Shown here one piece after another: positions 28,554-37,876 of a DNA stretch of 64,000 nt (position 1 is its first letter; each line of letters begins with the position of its first letter). The position numbers were made by a program, and so were the translations under genes. This DNA is from Porticoccaceae bacterium LTM1. Its GTDB lineage: Bacteria; Pseudomonadota; Gammaproteobacteria; Pseudomonadales; Porticoccaceae. The stretch covers positions 2,435,501 through 2,499,500 of the forward strand of contig CP127080.1 in NCBI GenBank assembly GCA_030252795.1, given 5' to 3'. The notes under the pieces were generated by a model. That model searched no databases, was not told where the DNA came from, and worked only from the letters and a program-made list of their open reading frames with translations.

Positions 28554-30038
28554 ATGAAACAGAGCCTGCAACTCAAAATCGGACAACACCTGGCAATGAC
28601 GCCTCAACTTCAGCAAGCTATCAAGCTGCTGCAGTTGTCGTCGCTCGACTTGCAACAGGAGATTCAACAGGCCCTGTACGAAAATCCGTTGCTGGAACTC
28701 GCCGAAGAAGATGACCACGCCGGGTCGACAAGCGACGACTCCCAGGAGTCCTCCGAATCAAGCTCCACATCAAATGCTGATGGCGTAGACGACTGGAGCA
28801 ACGAAATACCCAATGACCTGCCGGTCGACGCCAACTGGGACGATATTTTCCAGGCTACTGCAGGACTCTCCGGCAGCAACACCCCGGTTAACGGAGAAAG
28901 CCGCGACTTTGATAGCGTGCAAACCGTTACCGAATCCCTTCAGGATCACCTGCTGTGGCAGCTAAACCTCTCTCACCTGTCCGACCGGGACCGCATCATC
29001 GGCTCCAACATTATTGATGGCATAGGCGAGGATGGCTTCCTGAAGCTGCCCATCAACGAGATTTGGCAGGGCCTGCAATCAGAAGTTGACGAAGAAGACC
29101 CGGTAGAGCTGGATGAAGTCGAAGCGGTACTGCACAGAATCCAGCAGTTTGACCCGCCCGGCGTCGGCGCCTGTAGCCTTCGGGAGTGTCTGCTGATACA
29201 GCTGGGACAGTTGCCATCAGATACCCCATTTCTGGCCGAGGCTCGCAAACTGGTTAATGACCACCTCGACCTGATCGCAAGCCGCGATTATCGACAGATT
29301 GAGCGCAGAACCGGCCTGCCAACTGCAGACGTGGAATCTGCGGTAGATCTGATCCAGAGACTCTCACCACGGCCCGGCGATGCTATTCAAAGCAACGATA
29401 TCGAGTATGTCGTTCCCGATGTACGGGTCAGCCGTAAAGACGAATGCTGGCAAGTGTCGCTCAACAACGACATCACCCCCAGCATCCGCATCAATCAAAG
29501 CTACGCCCAACTCATCCGCCGGGCAGATAGCAGTGACCAAAACCGCTTTTTGCGCGATAACCTGCAAGAAGCACGCACCTTCCTGCGAAGCCTTGAGAGT
29601 CGCAATGAAACCCTGATGAGAGTGGCAACAGCCATCGTCGAGTCCCAGCAGGGGTTCCTGGAACAGGGTCCGGAAGCAATGAAACCGATGGTACTGGCAG
29701 ACATTGCTGACCGCCTGGAATTGCATGAATCCACCATCTCCAGGGTCACAACCCAAAAGTACATTGACACCCCCAAAGGGATCTATGAACTGAAGTACTT
29801 CTTTTCGAGTCATGTCAGCACAGCAAGTGGAGGACAGTGTTCATCTACCGCAATACGCGCTATGCTGAAAAAAATGATTTCAGAAGAGAATCCGGCCAAA
29901 CCGCTGAGCGATAGCAAACTGGCCACTATACTTGAAGAAAAAGGTATTCAGGTTGCCCGGCGCACCGTCGCCAAGTATCGCGAAAGTCTTAACATACCTT
30001 CGTCGAGCGAACGCAAACGGTACCAGCGCAGGCAATAG
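28554..30038 (+). CDS. rpoN: RNA polymerase sigma-54 factor RpoN
   Basis: 494 residues. Region I is the glutamine/leucine-rich N-terminus (LAMTPQLQQAIKLLQLSSLDLQQ) that contacts activators; region II is acidic and serine-rich; region III is the core-binding and DNA-binding part ending in the RpoN box ARRTVAKYRE. It recognises -24/-12 promoters and needs AAA+ activators. Two such activators are in the window: CbrB and probably the partial regulator at 1-306. It should transcribe the candidate small RNA at 50890. Confidence 0.98.
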   Translation: MKQSLQLKIGQHLAMTPQLQQAIKLLQLSSLDLQQEIQQALYENPLLELAEEDDHAGSTSDDSQESSESSSTSNADGVDDWSNEIPNDLPVDANWDDIFQATAGLSGSNTPVNGESRDFDSVQTVTESLQDHLLWQLNLSHLSDRDRIIGSNIIDGIGEDGFLKLPINEIWQGLQSEVDEEDPVELDEVEAVLHRIQQFDPPGVGACSLRECLLIQLGQLPSDTPFLAEARKLVNDHLDLIASRDYRQIERRTGLPTADVESAVDLIQRLSPRPGDAIQSNDIEYVVPDVRVSRKDECWQVSLNNDITPSIRINQSYAQLIRRADSSDQNRFLRDNLQEARTFLRSLESRNETLMRVATAIVESQQGFLEQGPEAMKPMVLADIADRLELHESTISRVTTQKYIDTPKGIYELKYFFSSHVSTASGGQCSSTAIRAMLKKMISEENPAKPLSDSKLATILEEKGIQVARRTVAKYRESLNIPSSSERKRYQRRQ

Positions 30039-30059
30039 TCGGCTCGCTGCAAAAGCCCA

Positions 30060-30077
30060 GGGCCTGTTGACTAATAG
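30060..30077. repeat. Single GGGCCTGTT unit, degenerate
   Basis: GGGCCTGTTGACTAATAG shares its first nine bases and general layout with the repeats at 17064-17118 and 46221-46240. It lies in the 76-bp gap between rpoN and hpf. Weaker than the other copies and could be chance. Confidence 0.4.
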
Positions 30078-30114
30078 TCACCGCAGTTCACTGCACTGAG
30101 ATAAGGAGCATACA

Positions 30115-30402
30115 ATGCAACTCAACATCAGCGGACACCACCTTGAAGTTACCGATCCCATCAAAAGCTACGTCACCAATAAAGTGGATCGCCTGCAGCG
30201 ACACAGCGACCGTATTACCACCACCAACGTTATTCTCACTGTCGACAAGCTGGTTCAAAAAGCCGAAGCTACCGTCCATGTCAGTGGTGGCGAATTGTTT
30301 GCCGACAGTGAGCACGAAGACCTTTACGCCGCCATCGATATGTTGGTGGACAAGCTGGATCGACAACTGATCAAGCACAAACAGAAACAACGCGGTCGCT
30401 AA
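30115..30402 (+). CDS. hpf: Ribosome hibernation-promoting factor, short form
   Basis: 95 residues, the short HPF/YhbH type. The fold is marked by MQLNISGHHLEVTDPIKSYV and ADSEHEDLYAAIDMLVDKLDRQL; the tail is basic. Helps form inactive 100S ribosomes. AAGGAG lies 7 bases before the ATG. Between rpoN and ptsN as usual. Confidence 0.96.
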   Translation: MQLNISGHHLEVTDPIKSYVTNKVDRLQRHSDRITTTNVILTVDKLVQKAEATVHVSGGELFADSEHEDLYAAIDMLVDKLDRQLIKHKQKQRGR

Positions 30403-30431
30403 TACGACCACTCGGAACAGTTACAGCAACA

Positions 30432-30890
30432 ATGCTAATTTCAGAAATCCTCGCTCCCGATCGCACGCTTTGCTGCGCCAAAGCTGGCAGTAAAAAAAGA
30501 CTGCTGGAATTTCTCGCCCATTTCCTGGCAGAGAAAAGTCCCTATGCCAATGCCGAAATACTATTTGAGCAACTGTTGGCCAGGGAGCGACTTGGCAGCA
30601 CTGGCATTGGGGAAGGCGTTGCCATTCCCCACTGCCGCCTGCCCGGCTTTGACCAAACCAATGGCATTTTGCTGAAACTTGAGCAGCCCATTGATTTTGA
30701 CTCCATAGATGGTCAGCCGGTGGATCTGGTATTTGCACTAGTGGTTCCTGAGGAACACAACGACGAACATCTCGTCACCCTGTCAAATATCGCCGAACTA
30801 TTGCAGGATCCTGCTCAACGGGCGAAACTTCGATCTGCGCAAAGCGATGACGAGCTGTATCGTGCTGCTACAGTTAACCGGGCAGCCTAA
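30432..30890 (+). CDS. ptsN: Nitrogen-PTS EIIA component PtsN
   Basis: 152 residues. The EIIA fold has the phospho-acceptor His67 in GVAIPHCRLPG, with the family segment RERLGSTGIGEG just before it. Part of the regulatory PTSNtr cascade EINtr-NPr-EIIANtr. NPr is encoded three genes downstream; EINtr (ptsP) is not in the window. Confidence 0.97.
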   Translation: MLISEILAPDRTLCCAKAGSKKRLLEFLAHFLAEKSPYANAEILFEQLLARERLGSTGIGEGVAIPHCRLPGFDQTNGILLKLEQPIDFDSIDGQPVDLVFALVVPEEHNDEHLVTLSNIAELLQDPAQRAKLRSAQSDDELYRAATVNRAA

Positions 30891-30923
30891 TAAACATTCA
30901 AAAAGAATAACAAGGATTGTGAA

Positions 30924-31784
30924 ATGCGCTTGGTAGTAATCAGCGGCCGTTCAGGGTCGGGGAAAAGTACAGCGTTACATGTAATGGAAGATGTAGGTTT
31001 TACCTGCATTGATAACCTGCCGGCAGGCCTGCTACCGGCACTGTTTGAACAGCTGAAAAGCAGCAACGAGCCAGAAGACCTTCAGGTGGCTGTTGGCATT
31101 GACGCCCGCAACCTGATTGATGACATGGAGCACTTTCCCGGCATCCTCGATCAACTCAAGGCTGCTGGCGTCAATTACGAGGTAATCTACCTCGATGCAG
31201 GCGATACCACCCTGCTTAAACGCTTCAGTGAAACACGCCGCAAGCACCCGCTCAGCACCACGCACCTTGGCTTAAAGGAGTCTATCGACTGGGAAAGGGA
31301 AATTCTCGAACCCATCGCCATGATCGCCGATCGCGTGGTAGATACCACCTCAATGACCCTGCACCAGTTGCGGGACCTGATCAAAAAACAGGTTTCCCCG
31401 GATACCAGGGGCGACATGACAATCCTGTTTGAGTCCTTTGGTTTTAAACGCGGTGTGCCGGTGGACGTGGACCTTGTTTTTGACGCCCGCTGCCTACCCA
31501 ATCCCTACTGGAAAGCCGAGCTTCGGGCCTTTACCGGTCAGGATCGACCCGTAGTGGACTTTCTGGAAGCACAAGTAGATGTCGCACATATGTTTGCCGA
31601 TATCACCGGATTCCTGGAACGCTGGATCCCCAAGTTCCAGGCCAATAACCGCAGCTATCTGACCGTCGCTATAGGATGTACTGGCGGTCAGCACCGCTCC
31701 GTTTACCTGAGCAACAAACTGGCAGAATACTTCAAGAAAAGACTCAGCAATCCGGTGCAGGTTCGTCATCGCGAGCTCGACTAG
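30924..31784 (+). CDS. rapZ: RNase adapter protein RapZ
   Basis: 286 residues. The N-terminal P-loop (GRSGSGKST, residues 8-16) is followed by GFTCIDNLP; the C-terminal domain carries VAIGCTGGQHRSVYL. In E. coli it guides RNase E to the GlmZ small RNA and so controls glucosamine-6-phosphate synthase. The conserved ptsN-rapZ-ptsO order supports the call. Confidence 0.96.
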   Translation: MRLVVISGRSGSGKSTALHVMEDVGFTCIDNLPAGLLPALFEQLKSSNEPEDLQVAVGIDARNLIDDMEHFPGILDQLKAAGVNYEVIYLDAGDTTLLKRFSETRRKHPLSTTHLGLKESIDWEREILEPIAMIADRVVDTTSMTLHQLRDLIKKQVSPDTRGDMTILFESFGFKRGVPVDVDLVFDARCLPNPYWKAELRAFTGQDRPVVDFLEAQVDVAHMFADITGFLERWIPKFQANNRSYLTVAIGCTGGQHRSVYLSNKLAEYFKKRLSNPVQVRHRELD

Positions 31785-31835
31785 GGCCAGACTGGAACTT
31801 GACAAATTCAGCATCGGCCGGCATCAATAGAGCCC

Positions 31836-32105
31836 ATGATCAATACCGAACTGACCATCATCAACAAATTGGGCCTGCACGCTCGAGCAGCCACCAAGCT
31901 CGCCCAAACAGCGAACCAGTTTGCCAGCACCATTCGCTGCGGGCACAACGGGAAACTGGTCGACGCAAAAAGCGTCATGGCCGTAATGATGCTGGCTGCC
32001 AGTAAAGGCACCGTACTAGAGTGGGAGATCGATGGCAGGGATGAAAAACATGCTCTCGCTGCCATTGACGCCCTTATCGCCGACTGCTTTGGTGAAGAGC
32101 AATAA
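31836..32105 (+). CDS. ptsO: Phosphocarrier protein NPr
   Basis: 89 residues, HPr fold. The phospho-acceptor His15 is in NKLGLHARAATKL. The region around residues 45-50 (DAKSVMAVMML) is that of NPr. Carries phosphate between EINtr and PtsN. Last gene of the lptB-rpoN-hpf-ptsN-rapZ-ptsO run. Confidence 0.96.
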   Translation: MINTELTIINKLGLHARAATKLAQTANQFASTIRCGHNGKLVDAKSVMAVMMLAASKGTVLEWEIDGRDEKHALAAIDALIADCFGEEQ

Positions 32106-32238
32106 CTCACATTTTATCCCACTGACCCACTCATCAAGCGCATTACCGATCTTCTCGCAGTAATTCAGCGCTATAAATTTTTCTTCAAAATCAGTAAACT
32201 GGACACCAAATAAATCATCACAACCACCGGGGGAAACG

Positions 32239-33597
32239 ATGCAGCCTGCGAAGGATTCGTCCAATCATCTTGCGCATCTGGATCGTATCAGCGAAGCCCT
32301 GGATTCCGGCACGCTGAGTCATACCCAGCACATGCTCAACTCGCTTTCTCCGCCGGATATTGCCCACCTGATCCAAGCCTCTCCCCCCAAAGAGCGTCAT
32401 GTACTCTGGGAGCTGGTTGATAAAGAGTTTGAAGGTGAGGTACTGCAGGAACTGGAAGAAGATGTCCAGCGCCAATTCCTGTTGCGCATGGACAGCCAGC
32501 AGCTCGTTGACCTGACCGAAGGCCTCGACGTCGACGACGTAGCCGATATTCTCCAGCAATTGCCTGACCGGGTAATCTCGGAAGTGCTGGAATCAATGAC
32601 CAGTGCAGACCGTCATCGCATCGAAAGTATTCTGAATTTCGACGAGGATACCGCTGGCGGCTTGATGGATACCGACACCATCACCGTACGCCCGGACCTC
32701 ACACTGGATGTGGTACTGCGCTTTCTGCGCCGCCACGAAGAACTGCCTAGCGGCACAGACAACCTGTTCGTCGTCAATCGAAACGACACCTTTCTGGGTG
32801 TTTTGCCACTGCGAAAAGTGCTTACTTCCGGTCCTAACACTACCGTTCGGGAGATTATGCTCACCGACGTACAGGCAATTCCTGCCACCATGGCTGATCG
32901 TGAAGTAGCTCACCTGTTTGAACGCCATGACCTGGTATCTGCGCCTGTAGTGGACGAACAAGGCAAGCTACTGGGCCGAATCACCATTGACGACGTGGTA
33001 GACGTAATTATCGAAGAGGCTGACCACTCCCTGCTCGGTCTGGCAGGCTTGAGTGACGAAGAAGACACCTTTGGCTCGGTACGCCGCACCGCCCCGCGCC
33101 GGGCAATCTGGTTGGGCATCAACCTGTTGACCGCCATTCTCGCGGCAATTGTGATCAAACAATTCGATGCCACGATTGAAGATATAGTTGCCCTGGCCGT
33201 ACTGATGCCGATTGTCGCCAGCATGGGCGGGGTTGCCGGCAGCCAGACCCTGACTGTGGTGATTCGCGGTATGGCACAAGGCCAGGTCGGCCGAAGCAAC
33301 CTCGGATGGCTGCTTAACAAAGAATTTGGCGTCGGCCTGATCAACGGCCTGTTGTGGGCGGCCGTCATGGGCGCCGTTGCCGGTGCTTTTTACAACCCCG
33401 ATATTGGCATGGTGATAGGCGCTGCCATGGTCATTAACCTGATCACCGCGGCCGTGGCCGGCGCAGTGCTGCCGATCACCCTTAAAAGCATGAATATCGA
33501 CCCCGCTTTGGCAGGCAGCGTGGTGTTGACTACCATTACTGATGTGGTGGGCTTTTTTGCCTTCCTGGGCCTCGCCAGCCTCTACCTTATTCCCTGA
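32239..33597 (+). CDS. mgtE: Magnesium transporter MgtE
   Basis: 452 residues. MgtE N domain (residues 1-130, with ADILQQLPD), two CBS domains (about 135-260) and five C-terminal membrane helices holding the pore signature PIVASMGGVAGSQTLTV and the final VVLTTITDVVGFF. The CBS domains gate the channel by magnesium. Preceded by a 133-bp gap without a recognised riboswitch. Confidence 0.96.
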   Translation: MQPAKDSSNHLAHLDRISEALDSGTLSHTQHMLNSLSPPDIAHLIQASPPKERHVLWELVDKEFEGEVLQELEEDVQRQFLLRMDSQQLVDLTEGLDVDDVADILQQLPDRVISEVLESMTSADRHRIESILNFDEDTAGGLMDTDTITVRPDLTLDVVLRFLRRHEELPSGTDNLFVVNRNDTFLGVLPLRKVLTSGPNTTVREIMLTDVQAIPATMADREVAHLFERHDLVSAPVVDEQGKLLGRITIDDVVDVIIEEADHSLLGLAGLSDEEDTFGSVRRTAPRRAIWLGINLLTAILAAIVIKQFDATIEDIVALAVLMPIVASMGGVAGSQTLTVVIRGMAQGQVGRSNLGWLLNKEFGVGLINGLLWAAVMGAVAGAFYNPDIGMVIGAAMVINLITAAVAGAVLPITLKSMNIDPALAGSVVLTTITDVVGFFAFLGLASLYLIP

Positions 33598-33625
33598 GAC
33601 CTTATTCCTTGAGTAACGCTGAACA

Positions 33626-34153
33626 ATGATTGATTTTCCTGAAGATTACGGCAAAGACCCGGACGAACCTGAAGAGGTAATCCTGGTCAGCAAATCCGAA
33701 ATGAAGCGAGACATGCTCGCCCTGCAAAAACTGGGTGAGGATCTTGTCGACCTGCCTGAAAAACAGCTGGAAAAATTTGACCTGCCGGATGTGCTACTCG
33801 AAGGCATTATGCTGGCCCGTCGCCTGAAAAACCGCGAGGGTCGTCGTCGCCAGCTGCAATATATTGGCAAGGTAATGCGCGACATAGATGTCACCGAAAT
33901 CCGCCAGCAAATGGAAAACCTGCAGCTGCAAAGCCGTGGCTTTCGTCAACATTTCCACCAACTGGAAGAGTGGCGCGATCGCTTGATCGAAGAAGGTGAT
34001 GACGCCGTCACGGCACTGCTGGAAGAACAACCGGATGCCGACCGCCAAAAATTGCGCCAGTTGATTCGTCAGGCTCAAAAAGAGCAGTCACAGCAAAAGC
34101 CGCCTGCGGCGAGCCGTAAGATTTTCAAATATCTGCGTGAGTTATTTGAGTAG
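33626..34153 (+). CDS. darP: Ribosome biogenesis factor DarP (YjgA, DUF615)
   Basis: 175 residues, highly charged, helical. Family motifs VSKSEMKRDMLALQKLGEDLV and RREGRRRQLQYIGKLMR-like NREGRRRQLQYIGKVMR are clear. Binds late 50S precursors in E. coli. It is usually next to pmbA; here the accessory island begins just downstream and pmbA is not seen. Confidence 0.94.
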   Translation: MIDFPEDYGKDPDEPEEVILVSKSEMKRDMLALQKLGEDLVDLPEKQLEKFDLPDVLLEGIMLARRLKNREGRRRQLQYIGKVMRDIDVTEIRQQMENLQLQSRGFRQHFHQLEEWRDRLIEEGDDAVTALLEEQPDADRQKLRQLIRQAQKEQSQQKPPAASRKIFKYLRELFE

Positions 34154-34278
34154 TTTTACAGCTTCTGCGGAACCATGAAAGCCCGAAGCAATTAATGATC
34201 TCAGCCACACAGGGGCACACCTGGAAAAATGATCCTGATTGGTTTATTTATACCAGAGCGCCCCTTCCAAAACCAAAA

Positions 34279-35433
34279 TTATTTCTTTGCAGCCTGCTGA
34301 AAAAACGCCTTCATCTCAGCCACACTCTGATAACCGACAAAACGGGCGATTTCCTTGCCTTCTGCGGAAAATAAAATACCCGTTGGGTATGCCTCCACAC
34401 TGTATTTCTCGATTAAGGCTCCTTCCTCATCACCATCAGCTTTAATACAAATAATTTCACTGGCCACATCAACGACTTCCTGGGCAACATAGACCATCGC
34501 ATCCATTTGCTTGCAAGCGCCGCACCAAGTGGTTTCAAAATCGATAAAGTAAGCAGCACCTTCTGCTTGTGCCTGCTTGATACTAGCTTCAATATCGTGA
34601 CTAAATTGCACCGGTTTTGCTGCACGCTTGGCCTGACGATCAAAGTGGTATGGATCACGCTTGATCAAATCATCCTTTTTTGTAATTCCGGGGTTATGAG
34701 CACGAAGAATACCCTCTCGAGCAGAACTATCACTTAAGGTTAAGAGATAAGCGTTATCACCAGACCAGACAAAGTCACCAATGTACCGAGAGGAACGATT
34801 TGATTCCATCTCCGTAGCTGCCCGCACTGACCAAATATCTCCTTTACCACCATAATCTCCATCATTTTTCGAGTCCGACAATGTCACATAATGTCTAACA
34901 TCTTCTATCAGTACTTCACCAATAAGAAACCCTTGGGAAGAAAATCGTAATGTGTCAGGCGCTTTAGTCAGGTCGTCAGTAGCAGCCCACAGCGCCACCG
35001 GATATTCTCGAGTGAAATCAACTTTGCCAGCCGAGTACATCACCCGCAAACTTGATGAGAAAGTAGACCAATAAGCATTCCTCCCGACACTAATCTCAGT
35101 CGACAAAACCACATCATTATCAAGAGACCCGTTGTTATCAGTATCAACAACCAACCGGTCATACCCTTTTCCAGTTCTACTTTCAGTTAGCTTTACCATC
35201 CGCCCCTTACCAGCTTCCAATGGCAACTGAATAAAGCCCACCAAGGCACCATTAGGTTGCTTTTCAAGAATTACTTCAGTACCTTTTGGAGTTCCCATCG
35301 GCTGATATCTTTTATACTTTTCAACGCCGTACCCTTGCTCAAAAGAGACATCCCATTTGTTTTTTCCAGCGATCAAAACTTCACAGCTCCCTATAAGCGC
35401 CAGAAAAAGTCCAACATTCATTACTTTCTTCAT
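34279..35433 (-). CDS. Thioredoxin-fold protein, probable lipoprotein
   Basis: 384 residues. The N-terminus MKKVMNVGLFLALIGSC ends in a possible lipobox (IGSC, Cys17), so outer-membrane or periplasmic anchoring is likely. Residues about 25-260 are an unrecognised beta-rich region containing an acidic DTDNNGSLDND loop that resembles a calcium-binding dockerin/EF-type loop. Residues about 280-384 are a thioredoxin domain with the active site W303-CGAC (Cys304, Cys307) and cis-Pro in AYPTG. The CxxC suggests a disulfide or thiol-redox task in the periplasm. Last gene of the minus-strand island; base composition is visibly AT-richer than the flanking core genes. Confidence 0.75.
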   Translation of the reverse strand: MKKVMNVGLFLALIGSCEVLIAGKNKWDVSFEQGYGVEKYKRYQPMGTPKGTEVILEKQPNGALVGFIQLPLEAGKGRMVKLTESRTGKGYDRLVVDTDNNGSLDNDVVLSTEISVGRNAYWSTFSSSLRVMYSAGKVDFTREYPVALWAATDDLTKAPDTLRFSSQGFLIGEVLIEDVRHYVTLSDSKNDGDYGGKGDIWSVRAATEMESNRSSRYIGDFVWSGDNAYLLTLSDSSAREGILRAHNPGITKKDDLIKRDPYHFDRQAKRAAKPVQFSHDIEASIKQAQAEGAAYFIDFETTWCGACKQMDAMVYVAQEVVDVASEIICIKADGDEEGALIEKYSVEAYPTGILFSAEGKEIARFVGYQSVAEMKAFFQQAAKK

Positions 35434-35653
35434 ATATCTCTCTTCCTTTTTTATAAAAATCTAAAAATATTCTATTTTCAGCCCTACATTAACCATCACA
35501 TAGGGCGTAAACCCTATACACTTAATTCATTTCCAATATACAACCAGAGTCAATGATTTATTTTCATATATTCCCGTTGCTGAGGAAGCCTCAAAGGACA
35601 GTGCCAAATTAATACCTTGAGATTCTCCCTATATAATTGAAATGAGAGGACTG

Positions 35654-37180
35654 CTAACCCTCAGGAAGAACAATAAATTTGTAACCATCACCTTCCGAGA
35701 AATACAGGCGCTCATAGTTAGCTTTCAGCCAAGCACTCCATTCCGTAGCACTCTGGAAAGACTCATTGGTATATCGATTCAGAATACGATTGGCCATATC
35801 GACTTGTTCTCCTTTCACAAGCATACCCACGGCTGCTTCTAACAATCCCAAATTACCGACTGCAATACCCAGCGACTTGGCATCTTCATCCAGATCTTTC
35901 TCATGCCACTGATCAGCGGAAGGATAAAAATAATCCATATTTTCAGCGTAGTATTTCTCGTAGGCGGCCCAATTCTGGCCAAATTTTTCCTTCAGGTGAT
36001 CTGACTCATATTGGATAGTCCAAGCACGGGTTTCTTTAGGTTGATCTGGAAGTTCAAGCAACCTGGTTTCCTGGTCTGTTAACGGCTCGCCAGCTTCTTT
36101 TTTAGCCTGAATCTCCGCTTTCCGCTGGACAGACTCGATGCGCGCCTCATCAATGTATGCCAACCAAGCAGCAGCCCCCTGATCCGATACCATCCACTGC
36201 GACTCTATGTTGTACCCTTTAAGCCTAACACCTTTAATTTTACGTGTTACCTGTTTAGCCCCTTTGAAAGAAGCAATGTAGTGGATTGAATTGATGAAAG
36301 CCAACTTAGCACTTTCGGTCATATACCTAGGCGCTCCGGCAAATCCCCAGTGTAAAAAATTAGCATGACGGCCAATCGCCATAGCTTCTACTCCCTTGAT
36401 ACAGGTGCCACTGGAGATCCATTCCGCATCAATACCATTATCAAAACCGTAGCCAGTGGAAACCAAACCAACCGGAAACCCTTTACCGTCCTCATAACCT
36501 TCGATTTGCATACGCCACATGGGCATGGTATCGCCCAAATGGCGGCCAGTGTATCGAGCTTTATAGTTACCCGGTGTTTCCCTCTCTTCGTAATTAATTT
36601 CCACTTTGTATGGCACATTGAAAATCGGGTGATTTAATTTCATGCTGTGAGCGTGGGCATCCAGACACAAACAAAGGTGATCTATTTTCAGCTGACGGCC
36701 TTCACCGATAAAAGCCGAGGGCTCACCAATCATCACCATGGCAGCATTGTACTGTTCGGTCAGATACTTGGGTTGAACATAAGTCTGTTCGCCAGTTTCC
36801 GAATCAACTACCATCCCCCCCTTTTCCACAATTGCGGGCAAATAGGCATCAATGATGGTGACATCGTAACTAGCACTCATGCCCTCTTTAAAAGTATCAC
36901 CGTAAACCACCGATACTTTTTCAAAGTGTTCCTTCAGAAACTGCTCAAAGTCCAGTGAACGTGATTTACGCAGTTCAACCACTCTTTCAGGGAAAGCAGT
37001 TAATCGCCTATCTCGATCACTCAGTGGCTTGTTAGGATCCGATCCCACATACAAAATACTTAGCCTGGACTTCTCTGGAGCCGCACTCACTTGATTAGCA
37101 CACCCCATCAATAGAAGTGCTACAAATATCGTCAGCACACCACTGAGGGTTAATTTGAAAGTCTCCAAGTATTTTCTCAT
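35654..37180 (-). CDS. Large lipoprotein of unrecognised family
   Basis: 508 residues. Signal with lipobox LLMGC (Cys27). I do not recognise a named family with confidence. The N-terminal half (LSILYVGSDP, then VTIIDAYLP, HLCLCLDAHAHSMKLNHPIF and HANFLHWGFAGAPRYMTESAK) looks like a ThuA/class-I amidotransferase-like alpha/beta fold followed by a conserved block with His and Cys that could bind metal. The C-terminal part is charged and helical, with KSLGIAVGNLGLLEAAVGML resembling a short helical repeat. Similar sequences, as far as I recall, occur in Bacteroidetes and other distant groups, which would fit transfer. Its gene follows the broken DsbD_N gene and precedes the thioredoxin-fold gene. 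Confidence 0.6.
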   Translation of the reverse strand: MRKYLETFKLTLSGVLTIFVALLLMGCANQVSAAPEKSRLSILYVGSDPNKPLSDRDRRLTAFPERVVELRKSRSLDFEQFLKEHFEKVSVVYGDTFKEGMSASYDVTIIDAYLPAIVEKGGMVVDSETGEQTYVQPKYLTEQYNAAMVMIGEPSAFIGEGRQLKIDHLCLCLDAHAHSMKLNHPIFNVPYKVEINYEERETPGNYKARYTGRHLGDTMPMWRMQIEGYEDGKGFPVGLVSTGYGFDNGIDAEWISSGTCIKGVEAMAIGRHANFLHWGFAGAPRYMTESAKLAFINSIHYIASFKGAKQVTRKIKGVRLKGYNIESQWMVSDQGAAAWLAYIDEARIESVQRKAEIQAKKEAGEPLTDQETRLLELPDQPKETRAWTIQYESDHLKEKFGQNWAAYEKYYAENMDYFYPSADQWHEKDLDEDAKSLGIAVGNLGLLEAAVGMLVKGEQVDMANRILNRYTNESFQSATEWSAWLKANYERLYFSEGDGYKFIVLPEG

Positions 37181-37217
37181 TTAAGAATCTCTCCGAATAT
37201 AAGGCAGCCGAAACGGG

Positions 37218-37680
37218 CTATTTCACAGTCATAGTTACTTCGGTCGATCGCATACACATATCTTCATTGCAGGCTTGATAACTAAACCGCCAATAGAGTT
37301 AGTTCACCTTGAGCATCATCGACAACCAACTGATGGGTAAATACCTGCTCTCCTTGATAAATCAAAATATCCGAATATCCAGCTAAATATTGTGATTGTG
37401 GCTTCTGCCAACAACCAATCCTTCGAACATCTTCAGGAAGCTCTAATGCCCACTCGACCGTCTTATAAGGAGTACTCGGCCCCACACATCAGTGTGACTG
37501 AATACGCATCTTGATCACTACCGTGACGGTATCAGCATCCCCCACATTGACTACATTTGGGTACACGGACACCACTACAGATACCAGTATTCACTCGCTA
37601 GTTTCGGGAAGAGCCAACTTTTCGATGTTTTGATCCAACTCCTTGAAAATACGGCAGAAGGTAGCATTAGAATTAACAAC
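37218..37680 (-). pseudogene. Broken redoxin / DsbD_N-domain gene
   Basis: No single long frame exists, but one frame read from 37680 gives a coherent protein broken by in-frame TGA at 37591-37593 and at 37489-37491 and TAG at 37282-37284. A shift of one base near 37286 then gives FSYQACNEDMCMR ... VTMTVK with its own stop at 37218-37220. The C-terminal part matches the DsbD N-terminal domain pattern: ALELPEDV, YSDILIYQGE, then YQACN-x-x-x-C. In homologues the TGA at 37489 position normally holds a Trp after IQSH. The upstream piece FCRIFKELDQNIEKLALP looks like the end of a redoxin domain. So this is a decayed redoxin plus DsbD_N fusion rather than an expressed small protein. Confidence 0.65.
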
Positions 37681-37804
37681 AGAAATAAAGTAATAACCCC
37701 CACTCATTACATATCTATCCGATACTCAATACGAAAATCAATGCAACTTTTGGTTTCCTATAGCTCTATGCTGAACATACATAAACTATCAGACAAACTT
37801 ACAA

Positions 37805-37825
37805 CGCCGGGGTACTCCCCCGGCG
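37805..37825 (-). terminator. Hairpin after the TonB-dependent receptor gene
   Basis: Perfect 8-bp GC stem CGCCGGGG / CCCCGGCG with a 5-base loop, about 50 bp past the receptor stop codon. The T-run is weak, so it may attenuate rather than end transcription. Confidence 0.55.
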
Positions 37826-37876
37826 CTTAAAAATCTGCATCCCTATCAGTTCAAGAAAGCAGAATAACAATTGCAA

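Noticed and set aside
32106-32238. Magnesium riboswitch (M-box or ykoK leader) before mgtE
   Set aside because: The gap is only 133 bp and shows no conserved stem pattern that I recognise.
37282-37485. 67-codon minus-strand ORF starting at a GTG
   Set aside because: An in-frame TGA lies one codon upstream, and the similarity continues beyond both ends in the same or shifted frame, so it is a fragment of the DsbD_N pseudogene and not a small gene.
37489-37491. In-frame TGA as a selenocysteine codon
   Set aside because: A Trp is expected at this position in the domain, further stop codons and a frameshift follow, and no SECIS-like hairpin is evident.
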